From contig CAZIWJ010000075.1 of NCBI GenBank assembly GCA_964542855.1, positions 1 to 13,529 on the forward strand: a stretch of DNA of 13,529 nucleotides, in the 5' to 3' direction. Positions 7,950 through 13,529 of the stretch are shown here, in pieces. Both the position numbers and the translations under genes were made by a program. The DNA comes from CAZIWJ01 sp964542855. Its GTDB lineage: Bacteria > Bacteroidota > Bacteroidia > Cytophagales > Cyclobacteriaceae. The notes under the pieces are model-generated. The model made no database searches, had not been told where the DNA came from, and was given only the letters and a program-made list of their open reading frames with translations. Position 1 is the stretch's first letter; each line of letters opens with the position of its first letter.

Positions 7950-8600
7950 TTATTCTCCCTCCTGCCACTCGCGGTAAAACTGCTCCAGGAAGGCCCCCAT
8001 GAACTGATGTCGTTCTTCGGCCAGCTTTCGGCCGGTAGCTGTATTCATCCGATCTTTCAGCAATAGCAGCTTTTCGTAAAAATGATTAATGGAAGGGGCT
8101 TTGCTTTTACGGTAGGTTGTTGCATTCATCTGTAAATCGGGCAGGATATCAGGATTGTATATTTCACGGTTTTTATATCCCCCGTAGTGGAAAGCCCGGG
8201 CAATACCAACTGCACCCATGGCGTCGAGCCGGTCGGCATCTTGCACGATACCCAGTTCGGCCGAGCGGTAAGGCTGGTTTTCATTTCCTCCTTTAAAGGA
8301 AATGTGCCTAACGATTTGTACTACCGGTTCAATAACAGCTTCCCCTACACCCTGGCTGTTCAGAAACTTCCGGGTTTTCTCCGGTCCCAGTTCTTCGTTG
8401 CCATGGTGAAATTTGGCATCGGCAATATCGTGCAACAAGGCACCCAGTTCCACGATAAGGGGGTTACCCGGTTCGGACTTATTAATGAGCCGGGCCAGGT
8501 TCCACACCCGCCTTACGTGCCACCAGTCGTGCCCCGCCTCGGCAGCTTTGAGGCACTCCTGTACGTGAGTAACCGTTTGCTGAATAATAGTTTCCTGCAT
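7950..8600 (-). CDS. HD-domain metal-dependent hydrolase
   Basis: A 216-residue soluble protein starting at ATG 8600. The HD superfamily metal site is visible: HDWWHVRRVWNLA (His28), LLHDIAD (His57–Asp58), and the later QDADRLDAMGAVGIARAF segment with Asp123/Asp126. This pattern matches the small HD phosphohydrolases of the YedJ/YpgQ type, some of which are reported to act on nucleotides; here the substrate is unknown. Length is normal for that group, and there is no signal peptide or extra domain. It is convergent with the deacetylase gene and divergent from the DUF202 gene, so it is probably transcribed alone from the TACTTTTG element just upstream. Confidence 0.88.
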   Translation of the reverse strand: MQETIIQQTVTHVQECLKAAEAGHDWWHVRRVWNLARLINKSEPGNPLIVELGALLHDIADAKFHHGNEELGPEKTRKFLNSQGVGEAVIEPVVQIVRHISFKGGNENQPYRSAELGIVQDADRLDAMGAVGIARAFHYGGYKNREIYNPDILPDLQMNATTYRKSKAPSINHFYEKLLLLKDRMNTATGRKLAEERHQFMGAFLEQFYREWQEGE

Positions 8601-8604
8601 AACA

Positions 8605-8612
8605 CAAAAGTA
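8605..8612 (-). promoter_or_regulatory. Perfect -7 element TACTTTTG before the HD hydrolase
   Basis: On the minus strand TACTTTTG matches the Bacteroidota TAnnTTTG consensus exactly and ends 4 bases before the ATG. Start sites usually lie about 5–7 bases downstream of this box, so the transcript would begin at or next to the start codon (a leaderless mRNA). A TTG at 8640–8638 is present, but the 25-base spacing is longer than usual, which weakens the call. Confidence 0.4.
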
Positions 8613-8716
8613 AGCTTTTTATAATGCGGTGTAAGGCCAACGTTACAGTATCAATCTGAAGAATTAACACGTATAACACATATTACAGAAAAAGTAACGT
8701 GCAAGCAATCAGGTAA

Positions 8717-8977
8717 ATGGCAGAAGAAAAACAATTAATTACCCGCGACTGGCTGGCGATTGAACGAACCCGGCTGGCAAATGAGCGGACATTCCTTTCT
8801 TATTTCAGTACTTCGGTAGTACTGCTGGGCTCCGGGGTAAGTTTCTTTAAACTGGAAGTGTTTTCCGATGTAGCCTTACTAGGCTTATCGCTCATGATTA
8901 TTTCCCCGCTAACGCTACTGGTCGGTACTTTCCGCTTTTTCAGGGTAAAGAAAAACATTCGGAGGTATTACCAGTAA
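8717..8977 (+). CDS. DUF202-family small membrane protein
   Basis: An 86-residue protein from ATG 8717, with a weak AGG ribosome site at 8711–8713. Residues about 9–33 carry the conserved DUF202 stretch RDWLAIERTRLANERTFLSY, followed by two hydrophobic segments (about 34–46 and 50–72) and a basic tail RVKKNIRRYYQ. DUF202 proteins (YidH-like) are small inner-membrane proteins of unknown role; the same domain occurs in eukaryotic vacuolar polyphosphate (VTC) proteins. It stands alone between divergent and convergent neighbours, so context gives no hint of function. The start is supported because the conserved motif begins only nine residues in. Confidence 0.85.
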   Translation: MAEEKQLITRDWLAIERTRLANERTFLSYFSTSVVLLGSGVSFFKLEVFSDVALLGLSLMIISPLTLLVGTFRFFRVKKNIRRYYQ

Positions 8978-9079
8978 TCAGGCTATTACGTCATCAGGTT
9001 CATCTGTGAACACCAGCAGCTACATTACCCCTAGCCAGATTAAGCCGGAAGGCAACTCACGAAAACGCAATGCTCTGAT

Positions 9080-9438
9080 TCACTTAATCGCCTCACGGGT
9101 TTGGGAGGCATCGTAAATAATTCGTAGCTCCGAAATTTTATTGCTGATTTTAAAAAGGTCTACGCACTCGAATGATACTTCCTTACCGTTTTCCATAGCC
9201 CACTGGTAAGTGAAATGAGCCGCCATACAATCGTCAGATGATTCAAATATCCGGTGCGTTGTAATTGTTGAGTTCCTCGTCTGACGGAACAGACTGGTGT
9301 AGAACTTATCTGCCGGTTTTTTCCCGAACAAAGGAGATACAACATCTGCACCGTTAGTAAATAACTTGGCATTTCATGGGTGTTCCCTTTCTCCAGAAGC
9401 TGAAGGTAAGCGACGATCAGTTGCCTGTATGATTTCAT
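9080..9438 (-). pseudogene. SnoaL/NTF2-like protein gene with a single-base frameshift
   Basis: From ATG 9438 the frame reads MKSYRQLIVAYLQLLEKGN and then loses sense near 9370. The adjacent frame continues as AKLFTNGADVVSPLFGKKPADKFY and ends at TGA 9080 with the tail YDASQTREAIK. The total, 359 bases, is one short of a multiple of three: restoring one base near 9368–9372 (for example a second G in ATGCCAAG) gives a 119-residue protein, the usual size of SnoaL-like/NTF2-like proteins. Features of that fold are visible: an N-terminal helix, the FTNGADVVSP turn, and beta strands such as AAHFTYQWAME and VSFECVDLFKI. Members are small enzymes or ligand-binding proteins, often of unknown role. 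The cause may be a real mutation or a sequencing error; no slippery heptamer suggests programmed shifting. Confidence 0.7.
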
Positions 9439-9765
9439 ATTTTTTATTAGTCATAATTATAAATGGCCATTACTACTCATTTGAGACATAAAAATCATAA
9501 TGTCCATTGAAAATATCACATTAATTAAAAAGCAAATGATAGTTCTAACCAGTGTTTTACAGGTTTATCGACAAGGGAATTCTTTTAAATTTCTAAGTAG
9601 ACGTATTATTTTACCTTCAATGTTTAGCCCCCATTAAAGTAACATTAAACAGTATCAGTGTTTTGTTCACATTTATTCAACGGAATAACTTTCCATATCT
9701 GACATTGGCAATGATAAATGCATGGAATGCCGTAATTTTACAATAGTAACAATTCAGAAAAATTT
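9439..9765. other. AT-rich intergenic region between divergent genes
   Basis: These 327 bases are clearly more AT-rich than the flanking genes and contain no convincing reading frame. They must carry the promoters of the SnoaL-like gene (minus) and of the kinase operon (plus). A perfect 10-bp palindrome AATGGCCATT (9462–9471) is echoed 37 bases further on by AATGTCCATT (9499–9508). I see no RNA gene or terminator. Confidence 0.5.
9662..9693 (+). promoter_or_regulatory. Candidate promoter of the kinase–CheBR operon
   Basis: TTTG (9662–9665) is followed after exactly 20 bases by TAACTTTC (9686–9693). This fits the Bacteroidota -33/-7 pattern TTTG–N19–21–TAnnTTTG with one mismatch in the last base. 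The expected start near 9699 leaves a leader of about 67 nt before the kinase ATG. Confidence 0.45.
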
Positions 9766-10938
9766 ATGCATTTATCCAATTCAGCAACGGCAAAGGAGGC
9801 TTTGTTTCAGGAAGCATTCCTAAATTCCCCTGCCGCACAATGCATTGTATTAAGCGATGGAACAATTGAACAACCCAATAAGGCATTTAGTCGATTCTTC
9901 GAGAAAAGGGTGATGGAAATGAAAGGGAAGCAACTTTGGGGGCAATTCCTGAGTAATCCATCAGAAATGGATACCAAATACATCAAGGAACTTGAGGCCG
10001 AAAAATCTCACATGATGCTGCTTACCTGCCTGCAAGGTGAGCATAAAGATGTGGCCGTTGAATTTACCGTTACTCCTTACGATCAGTATCATTATTGTGT
10101 AATGATGTGGCCGGGTATTACCCATCGTTACGCGGCCGATGTGGAAGACAAGCTCACCGAGCTTTCCCTACGAGAAGCAGAATTACTACTCAATAACCAG
10201 GAACTCACCAGCAAGAATTACCAGCTGAACAACGTGTCGGAAGAACTGAAAAAAAGAAATTACGAACTAGACCAGTTTGTATATAAAGCTTCCCACGACA
10301 TGCGGTCGCCCATTGTAACTGTGCTCGGGTTAATTAACCTCATGAAGAATATGGACGACCTGATTACCGTTAAGGGCTACCTCGACCTGATTACCAATAA
10401 AATGCAAGGCCTGGATTCCCTGCTTCGAACCATTCTGGACATTGCCCGCCACCAGAAACAGGAACTCACTATTACCAGCGTAGACCTGCATGAGTTCATC
10501 GATAAAACCATTACTAATTTTGAATCGCACGTTAATTATAAGCGATTAAAAATTAACCGGGATATTCCGGAAGGAGAAACCATTAAATGCGACGTAAGCC
10601 TCCTCTCCATTGTGGCCAGTAACCTGATCGGCAACGCGGTAAAGTATCAGAACCTCTCCAATGATAATAGCTTTCTCACGATCAGCTTTCACAAAACTAG
10701 GTACAATGTATGCATCGGTTTTGCAGATAATGGTATTGGCATGATGCCCAAAACTGTTGAGCATGTTTTTGATATGTTTTACCGGGGAACTAACGTGGCT
10801 ACCGGATCAGGACTGGGAATGTATATTGTGAAGCAATGTGTTGACCGGCTGAAAGGTAAAATTACGGTAGACAGCATTTATGGGAAAGGTACTACAATTC
10901 ATCTTACCCTGCCTCGCTATTACTCTAAACCCGAATAA
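9766..10938 (+). CDS. PAS-domain sensor histidine kinase without transmembrane segments
   Basis: A 390-residue protein from ATG 9766. Residues about 13–125 form a PAS sensor domain (FLNSPAAQCIVLSDG, then PNKAFSRFF). A coiled-coil linker (about 128–168) leads to the HisKA dimerisation helix with phospho-acceptor His177 in KASHDMRSPI. The ATPase domain shows the N box NLIGNAVKYQ (Asn290), the G1 box DNGIGM (Asp321) and the G2 box GSGLGMYIV (about 347–355). All catalytic motifs look intact. There is no signal peptide or membrane helix, so it senses a cytoplasmic cue or a partner protein. It ends 2 bases before the CheB–CheR fusion gene, so they almost surely share a transcript. No receiver domain is fused or encoded nearby within the window. 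The ligand of the PAS domain is unknown. Confidence 0.93.
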   Translation: MHLSNSATAKEALFQEAFLNSPAAQCIVLSDGTIEQPNKAFSRFFEKRVMEMKGKQLWGQFLSNPSEMDTKYIKELEAEKSHMMLLTCLQGEHKDVAVEFTVTPYDQYHYCVMMWPGITHRYAADVEDKLTELSLREAELLLNNQELTSKNYQLNNVSEELKKRNYELDQFVYKASHDMRSPIVTVLGLINLMKNMDDLITVKGYLDLITNKMQGLDSLLRTILDIARHQKQELTITSVDLHEFIDKTITNFESHVNYKRLKINRDIPEGETIKCDVSLLSIVASNLIGNAVKYQNLSNDNSFLTISFHKTRYNVCIGFADNGIGMMPKTVEHVFDMFYRGTNVATGSGLGMYIVKQCVDRLKGKITVDSIYGKGTTIHLTLPRYYSKPE

Positions 10939-10940
10939 AT

Positions 10941-13529
10941 ATGGCGAACTCAGATTTTCCGGTTGTGGGCATCGGAGCCTCAGCCGGCGGGCTGGAAGCC
11001 ATACAGGAGCTGATCAAAAGCATTCCTGCCGATACCGGTATGGCCTACATTATCGTACAGCATCTACCCCCCGATTACCGCAGTGTAATGGGCGAACTCA
11101 TGCAGGGCCACACCGGGCTTCCGATCCGTACCATGGAAAAGAAAACCATCCTGCTGCCGAACCACATTTACCTTCTCCCGCCCGGGAAAAATGCCTACCT
11201 TAAAGAATATATCCTGAATTTACAGGACCGGTCGGAAGATTTTCACATCAACATGCCCATTGATTTATTATTTAATTCGCTGGGCATTGACGCAAAACAA
11301 AAGTCGGTTGGTATTATCCTGTCCGGATCCGGTTCAGACGGCAGCCGGGGAATCCAGTCGATTAAACACCACGGGGGAATGGTAGTGGTACAGGACCCGG
11401 CCGACGCCAAGTTCAGCAGCATGCCCCAGTCGGTTATCAACACCACCCTGGTCGATTATATTCTGAAGCCGGCGCACATGGTTCAGCAGGTGGTTGAGTA
11501 TTTCAAAGGGGATATTAAACCGGAAGGCGAAAATATGCCAATCGAGGATAATGCGGAACAAAACCTGAAGAAAATCCTTCGGCTGGTAAAGCATTACTCA
11601 GGCGTTGACTTTGCAGCTTATAAAAGGCAAACCACGGTACGGCGACTGGAAAAGCTGATGAAATCTGTTCACATCAGCAGTTTATCGGAATACTACAACT
11701 ATCTTTCCGATCAGCCCGAAGAGGTAAAAAAAATCAGCCAGGAATTACTAATTGGGGTAACCGATTTTTTTCGCGATCCCGAAGCTTTCAAAGCACTCGA
11801 AGATAAAGTGTTTCCCGAGCTTTTCCGAAACGATAACGTGTACCAGAAAGTCAGGATCTGGTGTGCAGGGTGTTCTAACGGGAAAGAGGCCTACACGCTG
11901 GCCATGATGGTGGATAACTACCTAACAACCCGTAACCTGTCGCACAATTTTAAAATCTTTGCTTCCGATATTGATCGTGAGGCCGTTGAAGCCGCGTCAA
12001 GGGGGATGTACAAAGAAAGTGAACTGGAAAACGTACCGGAAAACTACAAGCGCAATTACTTTGAAGTGAGGCCCAATAACATGTGCTACATCGACCGCAA
12101 CCTGCGGGAGAAAGTTGTATTTACCCAGCACAACATCCTGAAAGATCCTCCATTCATAAGAATTGACCTGGCTGTATGCCGCAATATGCTGATTTATTTT
12201 CAGCCCTATTATCAGCTCAAGGTGATCCGTAATTTTCAGTTTGCGCTGAATAAAGATGGCCACATGTTCCTGGGAGCCAGCGAAAGTATTGACGAAACTG
12301 CCCACGGGTTCAAAGCGATCAACCCCAAGTGGAAGCTTTACCAGTACGTTAGTCAGCAAACCGTACAGGTTCAAAATCCGGTAATGGAAGTACCCGACCG
12401 GGAGAAACTGGACAGAAACTATCGTAGCAGCAGCAAACCGGTGGCCGGCGTTTCACAAGACCTGTTTGCTGATGTATTACTAAACCGTTATGCTCCCGAT
12501 AGTGTATTTATTAATCAGCAACAGGAAATCGTTTACGTTACCGGTAATGCTTACAATTACCTGAAAATGCCCCAGAAACAGGTCTCTTTCAAACTGGCCG
12601 ATATGACTTCCGGGGAATTGCTACTGATGATCCGCAGTGCGTTATCCCAGCTGAACGACCAGAGCGAAGAAATCCTGTACCGGGAAATAGCAATTCAGAA
12701 AAAAGACATCGTACGGTCGGTTAACCTGAGAATAAGCCGGCATTTATTACGAGATGAAAGCCGGGAAGAATGCTACTATCTTGTAGAGTTCGTTCCTGTG
12801 GAGGGCGAAGAGGAAACCCGGAAAGATATTACTGTTAATTACTCAGCAGAACACGTAGCAGCAGAACAGGTAAAAAAGCTGGAAGAAGAACTAAGCCTAA
12901 CCCGGCAGGAATTGCGGGCTACCGTAGAAGAACTGGAAAGCAGTAATGAGGAATTGCAGGCCTCAAACGAAGAATTGCAGGCTTCCAATGAAGAATTACA
13001 AAGTACAAACGAGGAATTACAATCGGTTAACGAGGAATTGCAAACCGTTAATACTGAATTGCAGTACAAAATCCGGCAACTGGCAGAAGTAAACAGCGAT
13101 ATGGATAACCTGTTCAATGCCACCGATATTGCTTCCCTTTTTCTCGATAACAACCTGCGCATAAGAAAATTTACCAGTCCTGCTACTCGTCACTTCAACT
13201 TGCAAACCGGTGATATTGGCCGCTCTATTACCGATATTACCGGTCAGGGCGATATGAATATGCTGGAGAAACAACTGAAAGAAGCACTGCTGGAAGGAAA
13301 TAGCCAGGAATCGGAAGTAAAGGATAGTACCGGAACCTACTACCTCCGGTCGGTACAACCTTATTACAATACCAGCAATAAAATAGACGGCGCCATTGTT
13401 ACTTTCCTTAATATTCACAGCCTAAAAGTTACAGAAAAAGAGTTAATTGGATCGGAGCGCTTACTTCGTTCAATTGTTGACGGGGTTTCTGCTCTCCTCA
13501 TACGATTTAGTGCCGACTTCAGGTACCTG
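10941..13529 (+). CDS. CheB–CheR–PAS fusion protein, 3' end beyond window
   Basis: The frame is open from ATG 10941 to the right edge (863 codons). Residues 1–195 are a CheB-type methylesterase with its triad: Ser14 (GASAGG), His41 (VQHLPP) and Asp133 (SGSGSDG); the usual N-terminal receiver is absent. Residues about 210–475 are a CheR methyltransferase: TDFFRDPEAF, the SAM-binding WCAGCSNGKEAYT (307–319) and CRNMLIYF. A PAS-like region follows (about 510–625), then a long coiled coil (about 635–720) with heptads EELQASN/EELQSTN, another PAS domain (about 724–830, FNATDIASLFLDNNLRIRKFT), and the start of a further PAS near 845. Such fusions occur in signalling systems outside chemotaxis, sometimes with a kinase or cyclase at the C-terminus, which is not visible here. 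Its gene is coupled to the preceding kinase. The SAM motif has Lys315 and Ala317 where GEEPYS is common. No chemoreceptor or CheA is in the window. Confidence 0.93.
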   Translation, partial: MANSDFPVVGIGASAGGLEAIQELIKSIPADTGMAYIIVQHLPPDYRSVMGELMQGHTGLPIRTMEKKTILLPNHIYLLPPGKNAYLKEYILNLQDRSEDFHINMPIDLLFNSLGIDAKQKSVGIILSGSGSDGSRGIQSIKHHGGMVVVQDPADAKFSSMPQSVINTTLVDYILKPAHMVQQVVEYFKGDIKPEGENMPIEDNAEQNLKKILRLVKHYSGVDFAAYKRQTTVRRLEKLMKSVHISSLSEYYNYLSDQPEEVKKISQELLIGVTDFFRDPEAFKALEDKVFPELFRNDNVYQKVRIWCAGCSNGKEAYTLAMMVDNYLTTRNLSHNFKIFASDIDREAVEAASRGMYKESELENVPENYKRNYFEVRPNNMCYIDRNLREKVVFTQHNILKDPPFIRIDLAVCRNMLIYFQPYYQLKVIRNFQFALNKDGHMFLGASESIDETAHGFKAINPKWKLYQYVSQQTVQVQNPVMEVPDREKLDRNYRSSSKPVAGVSQDLFADVLLNRYAPDSVFINQQQEIVYVTGNAYNYLKMPQKQVSFKLADMTSGELLLMIRSALSQLNDQSEEILYREIAIQKKDIVRSVNLRISRHLLRDESREECYYLVEFVPVEGEEETRKDITVNYSAEHVAAEQVKKLEEELSLTRQELRATVEELESSNEELQASNEELQASNEELQSTNEELQSVNEELQTVNTELQYKIRQLAEVNSDMDNLFNATDIASLFLDNNLRIRKFTSPATRHFNLQTGDIGRSITDITGQGDMNMLEKQLKEALLEGNSQESEVKDSTGTYYLRSVQPYYNTSNKIDGAIVTFLNIHSLKVTEKELIGSERLLRSIVDGVSALLIRFSADFRYL
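12930..13064 (+). repeat. 21-base tandem repeat encoding EELQxxN heptads
   Basis: Six degenerate 21-base units followed by a partial seventh encode ELESSNE, ELQASNE, ELQASNE, ELQSTNE, ELQSVNE, ELQTVNT and ELQ (residues 664–708 of the fusion protein). The units differ mainly at silent positions, so selection acts on the protein. They form the signalling coiled coil between the CheR-linked PAS and the next PAS; similar heptads are typical of this fusion family. Confidence 0.85.

Noticed and set aside
9006..9116. Small plus-strand frame starting at GTG 9006
   Set aside because: About 36 codons with no ribosome site or recognisable motif, and it overlaps the 3' end of the SnoaL-like gene on the other strand.
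11997..12374. Open minus-strand frame of 125 codons
   Set aside because: It overlaps the CheR catalytic motifs of the fusion gene on the opposite strand and has no support of its own.
12930..13064. Regular 21-base repeats considered as a CRISPR-like or satellite array
   Set aside because: There are no spacers, the units are in frame, and they encode the coiled-coil heptads expected in this fusion family.

Overview
The window looks like an ordinary chromosomal stretch of a Bacteroidota bacterium, perhaps of the Cytophagales (the order is a guess). The signs are the protein families present (a TPR–membrane–HTH regulator, a large secreted PIG-L deacetylase beside a sodium:solute symporter, a CheB–CheR–PAS fusion), promoter candidates that fit TTTG / TAnnTTTG rather than a sigma-70 consensus, and mostly weak Shine-Dalgarno sites. 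I see no insertion sequence, integrase, tRNA, rRNA or CRISPR array. Two of the most telling genes run off the window edges.

Left part (1–5227, minus strand). At the left edge is an incomplete lipoprotein related to the thiol-activated (cholesterol-dependent) cytolysins. It has the core pore-forming region, but what follows does not look like the usual cholesterol-binding domain 4. Its upstream region holds a nested inverted repeat, repeated TTTGTCCCC-type boxes, promoter-like elements and a terminator-like hairpin for the gene before it. That gene encodes a TPR sensor-regulator with one membrane segment and a C-terminal LuxR-like HTH. Next comes a sodium:solute symporter reading the same way.

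Centre (5228–9438). Divergent from the symporter is a large secreted PIG-L/LmbE-type zinc deacetylase with extra C-terminal domains; the two genes plausibly handle one N-acylated solute. A strong hairpin separates the deacetylase from a convergent HD-domain hydrolase. A small DUF202 membrane protein and a SnoaL/NTF2-like gene broken by a single-base frameshift follow.

Right part (9439–13529, plus strand). After a 327-base AT-rich intergenic region with a good promoter candidate lies a two-gene unit: a PAS histidine kinase without transmembrane segments, then, 2 bases later, a CheB–CheR–PAS fusion that continues past the right edge. Neither visible part contains a receiver domain, so the response regulator must lie elsewhere or beyond the window.

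The strongest candidate for unusual biology is the surface-type cytolysin-like lipoprotein with a non-standard C-terminus, its structured 5' region and the neighbouring regulator. Function in every case is inferred from sequence alone.
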